NCBI GenBank assembly: GCA_002708715.1
Contig: PAPB01000037.1
Span: 1-64,000, forward strand
Reading direction: 5' to 3'
From: Fidelibacterota bacterium
GTDB taxonomy: Bacteria; Fidelibacterota; Marinisomatia; Marinisomatales; UBA1611
DNA: 64,000 nucleotides
In this document: piece after piece, positions 39,930 through 49,464 of the stretch
Numbering within the stretch: position 1 is the first letter of the stretch
Layout: the number at the start of each line of letters is the position of its first letter
Notes under the pieces: generated by a model
Databases searched by the model: none
Told to the model about the DNA's origin: nothing
The model's input: only the letters and a program-made list of their open reading frames with translations
Position numbers and translations under genes: made by a program

Positions 39930-40954
39930 GAAAATTCAATAAGAAGATTTTAAATGTTTCAGTAATAGGAATGGGCATTGGTGAAAAGCATGTTCAAATT
40001 TATTTAGAAAATATATATTGTAATCTGGTAAGTATATGTGAATTTGATATACAAAAATTAAAAAAATTAAAAAATAAATACCCTGAGGTAAAAATTTATG
40101 ATAATTCTCAGCATATATTTAATGATCCTAATATCGATTTAGTTTCGATAGCGAGTTATGATAATTATCATTCTGAACAGGTTATCGCTGCAATTAAAAA
40201 TAATAAACATGTTATGATTGAAAAACCTTTATGTTTAAATGAAAATGAATTTAAAAGAATTCATAGAACACATATTGCAAACAAGAGAATCAATATGTCC
40301 TCCAATTTTGTATTAAGGTCAAATGATAGATTTAAAAAAATTAAAAAAGAGATACATAGTAATGATTTTGGAGATATTTTATTTATTGATTGTGATTATT
40401 TGTGGGGAAGAAAAGAAAAGCTTTTTGGGTGGCGTGCAGATATGGACTTTTATTCAATAATATTAGGAGCAGCTATTCATATGATTGATTTAGTAATGTG
40501 GATGATGCAATCTAAGCCCAAAACCGTTTATGCAGCTGGCAATAAGATTGGTATGGAAGGTAGTAATATCAATAATAATTGTTTTGCAATCCTTATATTA
40601 AAATTTAATAATGGTGTTATCGCTAAGATTACTGGTAATGGAAGTTGTGTGCATCCTCATTTCCATGGTATTAAAATTTTTGGATCAAAACAAACAGCTA
40701 TTCATGATTTAGATGATGCGTATTTTTTAAATAAGTCTCAATCAGGTTTTAAAAGAAAAATGATAATTGAGCCATATCCTCAGAAGGAAACACGTAAGGA
40801 AATAATTAATAGTTTTGTAGATTCAATTGTGAATAGTCAATTAAATGCTCTTGTAACACAGCAAGATGTATACAATGTCATGTCTGTAGGTTTAGCTGCA
40901 GAAAAATCAATAAAAACACAAAAAGAGATTAATATAGATTATCTTCAATTATGA
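39926..40954 (+). CDS. Gfo/Idh/MocA-family oxidoreductase
   Basis: VSVIGMGIGEKHVQIYLE, VSIASYDNYHSEQVIAAIKNNKHVMIEKPLC. Confidence 0.92.
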   Translation: MRKFNKKILNVSVIGMGIGEKHVQIYLENIYCNLVSICEFDIQKLKKLKNKYPEVKIYDNSQHIFNDPNIDLVSIASYDNYHSEQVIAAIKNNKHVMIEKPLCLNENEFKRIHRTHIANKRINMSSNFVLRSNDRFKKIKKEIHSNDFGDILFIDCDYLWGRKEKLFGWRADMDFYSIILGAAIHMIDLVMWMMQSKPKTVYAAGNKIGMEGSNINNNCFAILILKFNNGVIAKITGNGSCVHPHFHGIKIFGSKQTAIHDLDDAYFLNKSQSGFKRKMIIEPYPQKETRKEIINSFVDSIVNSQLNALVTQQDVYNVMSVGLAAEKSIKTQKEINIDYLQL

Positions 40955-42075
40955 AAAATATTTCTTTTTCTAGTCCAGATATTATTAATGAGGATATCCA
41001 AGCAGTCATTGAAGTGATCAAAAGTGGATGGTTAATTCATGGTAAATATTCAAAAACACTTGAAGAGCTCTTTTGTGAATTTACTGGAGCAAACTATGCG
41101 GCTACTGTATCTAATTGTACTGCTGGTTTACATCTAAGTTGTTTATCTGCAGGGTTTGGTAAAGGAGATGAAGTTATAATACCTGCTCAAACTCATACTG
41201 CGACTGCTCATGCAATTGAGTATACAGGAGCAAAACCAATTTTTGCTGATGTCGATACTATTTCTGGAAATATTTGTGTAGATGATTTAGAATCAAAATT
41301 AACTGAAAAAACTAAAGGAATTATTCCTGTGCATATGGCTGGATATCCATGTGACATGGAAAGAATAAAAAAGATATCTATCAATAATAATTTGATTTTA
41401 ATTGAAGATTGTGCTCATTCTATTGGTACAACATTTGATAATAAACATGTTGGTACTTTTGGTCAAGCTGGGTGTTTTTCTTTTTATCCTACTAAGCAAA
41501 TTACCACTGGAGAGGGAGGTATAGTAATTACAAATGAAAAAATTTTTATTGAAAAGATAAATAAATTAAAAGCGTTTGGAATAGATGCTCCACCAAAACA
41601 AAGATCAATGCCTGGTTTATATGATGTGAAAGAGTTAGGATATAATTATAGGATGACGGATTTTCAAGCTGCTTTAGGTGTGGGGCAAATGAAAAGATAT
41701 TCAACTAATCTTCAAATCAGGAAAAAGAATGCAAAGTTATATTGTGATTTATTAAAAAATGAAGATAAAATATTATTAAATAACTTTCATGATGATTGTT
41801 CATATTTTCTTTATCAAATCGTTTTGTCTCATGATGTAAATAGAGATCAGGTTTTATTATATTTAAAAGAGAATGGTATTGGAGTAAGTATTCATTATGC
41901 TAATCCTGTTCCTTTAATGAGTTATTATAAAAATAAATATGGTTATTCAAAGGGAAATTTTATTAATGCTGAATATTACTCAAACAAAAACATATCTTTA
42001 CCAGTGCATGCAAAGTTATCAAATGAAGATATTAAATATATTTGTAGAGTTATTAGTGCAGCACTTAGGCTTTAG
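40951..42075 (+). CDS. DegT/DnrJ/EryC1/StrS-family sugar aminotransferase
   Basis: VIEVIKSGWLIHGKYSKTLEELFCEFTGANYAATVSNCTAGLHL, EDCAHSIG, FYPTKQITTGEGG (PLP Lys). Confidence 0.95.
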   Translation: MKNISFSSPDIINEDIQAVIEVIKSGWLIHGKYSKTLEELFCEFTGANYAATVSNCTAGLHLSCLSAGFGKGDEVIIPAQTHTATAHAIEYTGAKPIFADVDTISGNICVDDLESKLTEKTKGIIPVHMAGYPCDMERIKKISINNNLILIEDCAHSIGTTFDNKHVGTFGQAGCFSFYPTKQITTGEGGIVITNEKIFIEKINKLKAFGIDAPPKQRSMPGLYDVKELGYNYRMTDFQAALGVGQMKRYSTNLQIRKKNAKLYCDLLKNEDKILLNNFHDDCSYFLYQIVLSHDVNRDQVLLYLKENGIGVSIHYANPVPLMSYYKNKYGYSKGNFINAEYYSNKNISLPVHAKLSNEDIKYICRVISAALRL

Positions 42076-42081
42076 AATATA

Positions 42082-43044
42082 ATGGATATAATTTTTTTTG
42101 GAAATGGAGCCCGTTCACTGCCATGTTTAAAAGTAATCAAAAACTCATCGCATACTATTAAAGCAATTATAACTCATCCAAAAATTGAGAGTAAATGGTT
42201 TGCTCAATTAAGTCAGATTGCGGAAATATCAAATATTCCTTTGTTTTCACCAAAAAACCCTAATGAAAAAGTTTTTGAAAATACATTGAAATTTTTTCAT
42301 GCAGACTTATTTATTTTAGCGGGATATGGGAAAATCCTAAAAAATAATATTATTCAAATACCAAAAATTATGTGTTTAAATCTTCATGGCGGTAAATTGC
42401 CAAAATATAGAGGATCTTCACCTATGAATTGGGCATTGATCAATGGAGAAGATTTTTTCACTTTATCTATAATACAACTTGTGAAATTAATTGATGGTGG
42501 TCCTGTTTTAATGGAAAAAACATTTGATATCAATGAGAATACTACGATAGTTGATTTACATAAAATTGCTAACCATGAATTTCCTAAAATGCTTGTTCAT
42601 GTTTTAGAAAATATTGAAAGCGATACATTAAAAATTTCAAAACAGGATGAAAAAAATGCTTCATACTATCCTATAAGAGTACCTGAAGATGGATTTATAT
42701 TGTGGGATGTATTTAATGCGAAAGAGATTCATAATCGTATACGAGCATTAACGGCTCCATATCCCTGTGCTTTTAGTTTTTTCCAAAATAAAAAAATAAA
42801 GTTTATAAGTTCAGAATTAAATAAGAAATCTTTTTTTGGAGAACCTGGAAGGATATATAAAATAAAAGATGATAGATTTTTAGTTTCTACAAAGGAAGGC
42901 TCTCTATGGATTACCGAAGCCTTTTTTGATGAAAGCAGGTTGCCCTTTTTACCTGTTGGAAATAGATATGAAAGTTTTAGTACGATTAAAGAGATTGGGT
43001 TAAATATCTACAAAAATAAAAATCTAGATGAAAATAAAAAATAA
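42082..43044 (+). CDS. Methionyl-tRNA-formyltransferase-like / sugar N-formyltransferase
   Basis: CLNLHGGKLPKYRGSSPMNWALINGE and QLVKLIDGGPVLM: Asn-His-Asp formyltransferase catalytic motifs, in a sugar gene operon. Confidence 0.88.
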   Translation: MDIIFFGNGARSLPCLKVIKNSSHTIKAIITHPKIESKWFAQLSQIAEISNIPLFSPKNPNEKVFENTLKFFHADLFILAGYGKILKNNIIQIPKIMCLNLHGGKLPKYRGSSPMNWALINGEDFFTLSIIQLVKLIDGGPVLMEKTFDINENTTIVDLHKIANHEFPKMLVHVLENIESDTLKISKQDEKNASYYPIRVPEDGFILWDVFNAKEIHNRIRALTAPYPCAFSFFQNKKIKFISSELNKKSFFGEPGRIYKIKDDRFLVSTKEGSLWITEAFFDESRLPFLPVGNRYESFSTIKEIGLNIYKNKNLDENKK

Positions 43045-44038
43045 AGATACTAATGATAATGTATTGATAATTGCTGAGATTGGTAATAATCATGAGGGAG
43101 ATTTTTCTCTTGCTAAGGAAATGATTTATCTTGCTGCTGAATCTGGTGTTGATGCAGTAAAGTTTCAAACATTTAAAACAGAATCCTTTATTAGTACGTT
43201 AGACAATAAAAGATTTAAGCAATTAAAGTCTTTTGAGTTAACCTATGAGCAATTTAATGAACTTAGTATAATCGCAAAAAAACAAGGGTTGGTTTTTATA
43301 TCTACACCACTAGATATTGATACTGCAAAATTTTTACCAACTATAGTTGATGCTATAAAGATTTCATCGGGTGATAATAACTTTGTTCAATTATTAAGAA
43401 CAGTCTCCAAACTTAACAAACCTTTAATTTTATCTTCTGGTTTAATGAATCTTAAGCAAATAATAAAGTCTGTAAATATTATCCAAAATTCATCTAAAAA
43501 AATAAAAAATAAAGATGAATTAGCTATTCTGCATTGTGTCACTTCTTACCCTGTTGAGCCTGTAGATGCTAACCTTAGAGCAATTCAAACTTTATCTAAT
43601 ACTTTTGATTATACAATCGGTTATTCAGATCATACTATAGGGATTAATGCTGCTATTTCTGCTGTTAGTCTAGGTGCTAGAATAATTGAAAAACATTTTA
43701 CATCAGATCATAATTTTTCTGATTTTCGGGATCATCAACTTTCTGCTGATTTGGATGAAATGACAAATATGGTATCTATAATTCGTGAAATTGAGCAGAT
43801 GTTTGGAACGGGGGAAAAAAATCTTCAAAAATCAGAAGAAGATATTATTAAAGCTGTTAGAAGATCTATTGTTGCGAAAAAAGATCTTCTAAAAGGTCAC
43901 ATTATAGGATATAATGATTTAACTTATCTTCGACCAGGTGATGGTTTAGAACCTGCGCAGGAAATACAAATTATTGGAAAAAAATTAAAACACAATGTAG
44001 CCATGGGTACTAAAATTTTATTAAAAAGTATAGAATAA
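43028..44038 (+). CDS. NeuB/SpsE-family sialic-acid-type synthase with C-terminal SAF domain
   Basis: VLIIAEIGNNHEGDFSLAKEMIYLAAESGVDAVKFQTF, TIGYSDHTIG, ARIIEKHFTSD, RRSIVAKKDLLKGHIIGYNDLTYLRPG. Confidence 0.94.
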   Translation: MKIKNKDTNDNVLIIAEIGNNHEGDFSLAKEMIYLAAESGVDAVKFQTFKTESFISTLDNKRFKQLKSFELTYEQFNELSIIAKKQGLVFISTPLDIDTAKFLPTIVDAIKISSGDNNFVQLLRTVSKLNKPLILSSGLMNLKQIIKSVNIIQNSSKKIKNKDELAILHCVTSYPVEPVDANLRAIQTLSNTFDYTIGYSDHTIGINAAISAVSLGARIIEKHFTSDHNFSDFRDHQLSADLDEMTNMVSIIREIEQMFGTGEKNLQKSEEDIIKAVRRSIVAKKDLLKGHIIGYNDLTYLRPGDGLEPAQEIQIIGKKLKHNVAMGTKILLKSIE

Positions 44039-44131
44039 TTTTGATTAATATATGAATATTGATTAATAAAAAAGGATTTATTTTTTAAACATTAGTACGA
44101 ATTCAGCTTAACATATATTATATGCAATATA

Positions 44132-44620
44132 TCAGTTATCATTAGAATTATTTAATTTTTTTAAATCTTCGACATCATGTTTATTGAAATATAATTCAAT
44201 AAATGAATTAAGAAGTGTTTTTGATAAGTTTACATTCTTATGATCAATGGTTTGCTTACATTTCATTGTGGAAACAAGCAATTTGTGTAAGGTGGCAACT
44301 TTTTCTGAGTAGTTTTTTGAATTTTCTTTAATACGTTGAGTTAAAAAATATTCTGAACATATTTCTTGAATATTTTGAGCATGTTCCTCCTTTTTTACTA
44401 TCCATCTATTAATTTGATTTTGTGCTAAAGGATCTGATTGGTTAGATAAATCTTTTATTTTTTGCATAGCTTTAGAAATTGTTTTTAGATCTTCATTAAT
44501 TATAGTTATTCTTAATTTATCATCATAGATACCACAAGGTACTTGGCAGTGACCAAATACTAACTCTTGCATCATTAAAATAATTAGAATAAATACAAAT
44601 TTTATTTTTAAGTATTTCAT
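44132..44620 (-). CDS. sodN: Nickel superoxide dismutase-like protein with N-terminal signal peptide
   Basis: MKYLKIKFVFILIILMMQELVFG followed by HCQVPCGIYDD, matching the Ni-hook HCxxPCGxY; SEYF and C-terminal helix also NiSOD-like. Confidence 0.88.
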   Translation of the reverse strand: MKYLKIKFVFILIILMMQELVFGHCQVPCGIYDDKLRITIINEDLKTISKAMQKIKDLSNQSDPLAQNQINRWIVKKEEHAQNIQEICSEYFLTQRIKENSKNYSEKVATLHKLLVSTMKCKQTIDHKNVNLSKTLLNSFIELYFNKHDVEDLKKLNNSNDN

Positions 44621-44710
44621 TTTTCAACCTTTAAATATCATTGATATAATAGCATATGTATATATGCTAAATTAAAATAAAAATATGATAATTCAATTTT
44701 TACTAATCTC

Positions 44711-44739
44711 TTGCTTTTCTTCTTGCTTTACTATATAAT
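44711..44739 (+). promoter_or_regulatory. Candidate sigma70-type promoter
   Basis: TTGCTT (44711-44716) - 17 nt - TATAAT (44734-44739), upstream of the 44813 CDS. Confidence 0.5.
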
Positions 44740-44812
44740 TAATTAATAAGATTGGCTAAGCGCGGAGTTCCAACATGTTATGTATTACATGGCTAATGCC
44801 TGACATGATATT

Positions 44813-45775
44813 ATGATAAAAATATTTAAAAAATTTAGTTTAATATTCCTATTAAGCACATTGTTTGCTTTGCATGGTAAAATTGTATTTTATGATGGTA
44901 CTTATGTTATTGGTAAAGTGACAAAAGTTGATGAGGCTTCGGTATATATTATACCAGTAGGTTTAGATACTGCTGAGGGTGTTCTTGTTGGTAATATTGA
45001 CTCTCTGAATATGGAAAATGGGATGGTTCCTGTATTAAATAGCGCTGTAAAATATTTTTATCAAGCTGGAAATTTCATTCCAAATAATGATGATTGGATG
45101 GCGGAACAAACCCAACAAAACTACAGAGAACATATTGATCTTAATGAAGAATATCAGACAAAATACAAACCTAAAAAGCCATGGAAATATTATAATTTTT
45201 CGTTGTTAGGTGGCGTACCTCTTTTTGTTGCTAACTCATTAAAAGAAGTTGATACTCAAAAGATGGCTAAAATGGGGGCGAATATTGGTCTTAATCTTCA
45301 ATTTCCATATTTTCCTATAGGTCCAATAGATGTTTCAGCTGGTATAAGATTTATGACATATAGTTTTGAAGCAAATCATTTAGGTGCTTTAAAAGCATTA
45401 TCAATAGGAGGGTTCTCAAATTTTGATTTAAATCCTGTTTTATTTTTTCTACCTGAAAATCTTCATTTTGTTATTGAAGCTGGTTTGAATTATAATTTAG
45501 CGACTGATTTGGATCAAAATTTCGAGACATACAATATTGATACTCCTTTAGGTATAACCGATTTATCTGGTCAAAAATATGCTGGACCAGGACTTATTCT
45601 TGGCACTTCATTAGATTATTGGCTTCAAAACCTTCCTATTGCGTTTAAATTATTTATGAATGGGAATGTCGTTCCTCAGACACCGCCTTTTACAAGTACT
45701 TATACATTTTTTGGCAATGTTGGTCTATCAATGGTAATAGTGATGAAAAGATCTACTAATAATAATCCTAGATAG
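44813..45775 (+). CDS. Hypothetical exported/outer-membrane-barrel-like protein
   Basis: Signal-peptide-like N-terminus (FSLIFLLSTLFALHG) and alternating beta-like C-terminal half. Confidence 0.65.
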   Translation: MIKIFKKFSLIFLLSTLFALHGKIVFYDGTYVIGKVTKVDEASVYIIPVGLDTAEGVLVGNIDSLNMENGMVPVLNSAVKYFYQAGNFIPNNDDWMAEQTQQNYREHIDLNEEYQTKYKPKKPWKYYNFSLLGGVPLFVANSLKEVDTQKMAKMGANIGLNLQFPYFPIGPIDVSAGIRFMTYSFEANHLGALKALSIGGFSNFDLNPVLFFLPENLHFVIEAGLNYNLATDLDQNFETYNIDTPLGITDLSGQKYAGPGLILGTSLDYWLQNLPIAFKLFMNGNVVPQTPPFTSTYTFFGNVGLSMVIVMKRSTNNNPR

Positions 45776-45825
45776 GATACATTAGACTTCTTTAATAATT
45801 TTTAATTTATATTTCTTATATTAGT

Positions 45826-46551
45826 ATGATAGATATCCATAATCATATTTTTCCAAACATTGATGATGGTTCTAAATCTAAAGAGATGTCCATTGAAATG
45901 TTAAAAAATGCGTATAAACAAGGAATTACTGATGTAGTAAATACTGTACACTATCAACATCCTATGTTTCAAGATATTGATTTATCCTTTGATAGTATTT
46001 ATAAAGTTTCTCAGGATCTGCAGAATGAAATTAATCAAATAGGTATAAATATAAAGATTCATATTGCATCTGAAGTATTTTACTATGATAATTTATTAAA
46101 GATTAAAAATAATAAATTGACTACTATGGGTAATGGTAAATACATGTTAATTGAATTTCACCCAAATAATATACCTGTAAGTCAAAAAGAAGTTCTTTAC
46201 AACTTAAAGATAGAAGGAGTAACTCCAATAATCGCTCATCCTGAACGTTATAGGCAAGTTCAAAAAGATATTAATTATGTATATGATTGGTTAAACTCTG
46301 GCTGTCTTATTCAAATTGATGCTGGTAGCTTAATAGGCTTACTTGGAGAGAATTGTATGAAAACTTCTAGGTTGATTATTCAAGAGAATTTATGTCAAAT
46401 TTTGGCATCTGATGCCCATAATAATGCAAAAAGGAATTTTTGTTTAAAAGATGGTCATATTTATACTAAAAGTATTTTAGGAGATAAAGCGGATCTTTTA
46501 GTATATCATTATCCTAAAGTTATAATTGAGGGAGGTAACATTTCTTTATAG
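45826..46551 (+). CDS. CpsB/CapC-type PHP-domain tyrosine phosphatase
   Basis: MIDIHNHIFPNIDDGSKSKEMSIEMLKNAYKQGITDVVNTVHY, PIIAHPERY, ILASDAHN. Confidence 0.93.
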   Translation: MIDIHNHIFPNIDDGSKSKEMSIEMLKNAYKQGITDVVNTVHYQHPMFQDIDLSFDSIYKVSQDLQNEINQIGINIKIHIASEVFYYDNLLKIKNNKLTTMGNGKYMLIEFHPNNIPVSQKEVLYNLKIEGVTPIIAHPERYRQVQKDINYVYDWLNSGCLIQIDAGSLIGLLGENCMKTSRLIIQENLCQILASDAHNNAKRNFCLKDGHIYTKSILGDKADLLVYHYPKVIIEGGNISL

Positions 46552-46591
46552 TGAAAATATTTTAAGATATTTTCTTGGACTAAAAAATAAT

Positions 46592-47098
46592 ATGAAAAAA
46601 ATACATAATATTAATTTCTTCATCTTTTTTATTTGTTTTACATTTTTAAAGAGTCAATCAGAAGATAATAAATTACAACCTTTTGAAGATTTTCAAATGT
46701 CCAATGAAAGGTATGTGCCTACTGGAGATGGTAAATTTTATATAAAAGTAAATATTTGGGGGTCTGTAGGAAAAGCAGGAGTAATCCAAGTCTATGATGG
46801 TATAGATTTAGCATCATTATTATCTTTGGTTGGAGGTCCAGATGAGAAAGCAAATTTAAAAAAAGTGAAATTATATAGAGAAAAACCTGATGAAAATGGT
46901 CAATTAGTATATATGATTAATTTAGATCATTTTGTAAAAACGGGTGATAGATCTAAATTTATTAAAATAAAACCAAATGATACGATAATAGTACCTGCAA
47001 AACTATCAATGGTTGTAATACAGCAAATTGGTACGATAAATACACTATTTTCACTTTTGAGTCTTTATATACAATTAAATAGTCTTTTCAGTTCATGA
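46592..47098 (+). CDS. SLBB-domain polysaccharide export protein
   Basis: Signal peptide MKKIHNINFFIFFICFTFLKSQS; KVNIWGSVGKAGVIQVYDGIDLASLLSLVGGP is an SLBB motif. Track start 46526 looks too early. Confidence 0.82.
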   Translation: MKKIHNINFFIFFICFTFLKSQSEDNKLQPFEDFQMSNERYVPTGDGKFYIKVNIWGSVGKAGVIQVYDGIDLASLLSLVGGPDEKANLKKVKLYREKPDENGQLVYMINLDHFVKTGDRSKFIKIKPNDTIIVPAKLSMVVIQQIGTINTLFSLLSLYIQLNSLFSS

Positions 47099-49464
47099 AG
47101 AATAATCATTTAGCTTTTAAAGAGGATAATCACAATTATCATAATATAGAAAATGAACTATACCTTAAGGATTATTTTTTATTACTAAGGATTCATTTAA
47201 GAAAATTAATCTATTGTGTAATATTATTTCTTTTAATTGGATTTTATACGACCATTAATAAAACTCCGATGTACAGTTCGAAGGGTACTATGATTGTCAG
47301 AGTTAGTCCAGGGGCTAATACTGTTGCAGATATAACCAAACAAAAAAATAATAACCAAATAAGAAATAAAATAGAGTTATTACGTTCTAGGACTTTGGCT
47401 GAAGATGTAGTTAGGTCTTTTTATGATTCAAAAAGAAGGAATAATCTTTTTTTATTTGGTACAAGAAAATATTATCCTAAGGGACAAAGGATTAGAACTT
47501 TATTTAAAGAAATTTTTACTTTAGGGCTCTATGATGCTCAAGATGCATTGAAAGTTTCTACTCTTGAGGGACCGCTAACCTATGAACGTCTTGATGATTT
47601 TTCTAAAAGAATTAAAAATCATCTTACTGTTAAACATATTCCAAATACAAATTTAATTGAAGTTAGTTATCGTTCAAAAAATGCAGATGAAGCGCGACGT
47701 ATAGTAAATAGAACTATGGGAATATTTTCTGTTAAGGATAAGGAATGGTCAAATCAATATGCCTTAAATTCAGTTTCATTTTTAGATTCATTGGTTAATG
47801 TACAAGAAAAGATTCTCCAAAATACCGATAGTCTAAAAATGGACTTTTTGTTAGAAAATAAATTGCATAGTATGGAAGCAAAATCAGATGATATTATTAA
47901 AAGAATTAATGGATACGAAGGTGAATTATATAATATCAAAACGCAGAAAAGCATTAATAAACAAAAAATTGAATTTCTTAGTTCTAAGCTATCTTCTGAA
48001 GAAAAAGATCTTGCTGATAAAATAGTTGGGAATATTAATATACAATTATCTGCACTTAGAGATGAGGCAGCAAAACTTGAATCGCAAATTATTACAAATT
48101 CTAGTATTTATGGGGAAACACATGAATTTGTGCAAGATTTAAAAAAGAAATTAAATAATTTGACAGTTGCAATAGATGAAAGAGTGACAAAACTTGCATT
48201 AAAAGGTATAGCACCGCAAGATCCTTTGCGGGAAAGACAGGAGATTATTTCAGAAATATTAAATTTAGAAAATAATATTTATTATTTGAATATTACTGAA
48301 AATGAAACCCAAAAAGAGTTGGATAGATTTAATGAAAAGTTAAGATCTATACCAGAAACAAAGATGCAAATGGATCGCTTTGAAAGACAGGAGATGATAT
48401 TACGTGATTATTATTTAGCCTTAATAAATAAACTCGAAGAGACAAAGCTTAATAATGCAATTTTGGTAGGTGATGTCCGTATAGTAGATTTAGCAAAATT
48501 ACCAAAAATACCATACAGCCCTAATCATCAAAAAGATATTTTGATGTTTTTATTTTTTGGTATTGCAATTGGACTTTTTATTATTTTTGTTATTGAAGTA
48601 TTGGATAGTTCAATAAAAACAATTGATGAAATTGAAAAATATGATAAGAATGTAATTGGTGTCATCCCAGCGATTGGGAAGATGAAATCACAAAATTTTA
48701 TAATGAGATATTTCGATGATAAAACTGTAAATATTTTAGGTGGTGAAAAAGGTATAAAAAGAAAGATTATAACAAAGGATAATCCTAAATCACCGATTTC
48801 TGAATCTTACAGAGGATTACGTACAAATATTTTATTATCCAATGATAAAGAAATTAAATCTATGTTAGTATCTAGCGCTGGACCAGGGGAAGGTAAGACT
48901 ACAACAGTTGCTAATTTAGCTATTACTTTTGCTAATTTAGGTAAGAAGACACTCCTTGTTGATACAGATTTGCGTAGGCCTGTTATTCATTCAGTATTTG
49001 AATTGAAACGAGATCCTGGTGTAACAACATTTTTATCTGGGCAAACTGATGATTATAAAACTTTATTACAAGCTGGAGAAGTTGATAATCTGTTTATTAT
49101 GACTTCAGGTATTATCCCTCCTAATCCTTCTGAATTACTAGGTTCAAAAAGAATGATTCATTTAGTTAGAGAATTAGAAGACGATTTTGATATGGTTTTA
49201 TTTGATAGTCCACCTTTGGTGGCTGTTACAGATGCTAATATGATTTCAAGGGAGATTGATCGCATATTACTTGTTATTAAAGCTGGTCAAACTGATAAAA
49301 AAGCCTTTCATCATACTATGATGAACTTAAAGAATATTAATGCTCCACTAGAAGGAATAGTGATGAATGCGGTTACAAGCAAGAGTAATTATGGTTCATA
49401 TTATTACTATTACTATCATCAGTATTATCATTATTATAGTTCTAGTGAGGATGATGAAAAATAA
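47095..49464 (+). CDS. Wzc-type polysaccharide co-polymerase / tyrosine autokinase
   Basis: Wzz domain plus BY-kinase domain: SSAGPGEGKTTTVANLAITFANLGKKTLLVDTDLRRP, FDMVLFDSPPL; Tyr-rich tail SYYYYYYHQYYHYY. Confidence 0.95.
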   Translation: MKNNHLAFKEDNHNYHNIENELYLKDYFLLLRIHLRKLIYCVILFLLIGFYTTINKTPMYSSKGTMIVRVSPGANTVADITKQKNNNQIRNKIELLRSRTLAEDVVRSFYDSKRRNNLFLFGTRKYYPKGQRIRTLFKEIFTLGLYDAQDALKVSTLEGPLTYERLDDFSKRIKNHLTVKHIPNTNLIEVSYRSKNADEARRIVNRTMGIFSVKDKEWSNQYALNSVSFLDSLVNVQEKILQNTDSLKMDFLLENKLHSMEAKSDDIIKRINGYEGELYNIKTQKSINKQKIEFLSSKLSSEEKDLADKIVGNINIQLSALRDEAAKLESQIITNSSIYGETHEFVQDLKKKLNNLTVAIDERVTKLALKGIAPQDPLRERQEIISEILNLENNIYYLNITENETQKELDRFNEKLRSIPETKMQMDRFERQEMILRDYYLALINKLEETKLNNAILVGDVRIVDLAKLPKIPYSPNHQKDILMFLFFGIAIGLFIIFVIEVLDSSIKTIDEIEKYDKNVIGVIPAIGKMKSQNFIMRYFDDKTVNILGGEKGIKRKIITKDNPKSPISESYRGLRTNILLSNDKEIKSMLVSSAGPGEGKTTTVANLAITFANLGKKTLLVDTDLRRPVIHSVFELKRDPGVTTFLSGQTDDYKTLLQAGEVDNLFIMTSGIIPPNPSELLGSKRMIHLVRELEDDFDMVLFDSPPLVAVTDANMISREIDRILLVIKAGQTDKKAFHHTMMNLKNINAPLEGIVMNAVTSKSNYGSYYYYYYHQYYHYYSSSEDDEK

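Noticed and set aside
46526-46591. N-terminal extension of the SLBB protein
   Set aside because: Overlaps the preceding PHP phosphatase and precedes an obvious signal peptide starting at 46592.
49367-49450. N-terminal extension of the Wzm-like permease in the ORF track (MRLQARVIMVHIITITII...)
   Set aside because: It is the out-of-frame reading of the Wzc tyrosine tail; the ATG at 49451/49454 is a better start.
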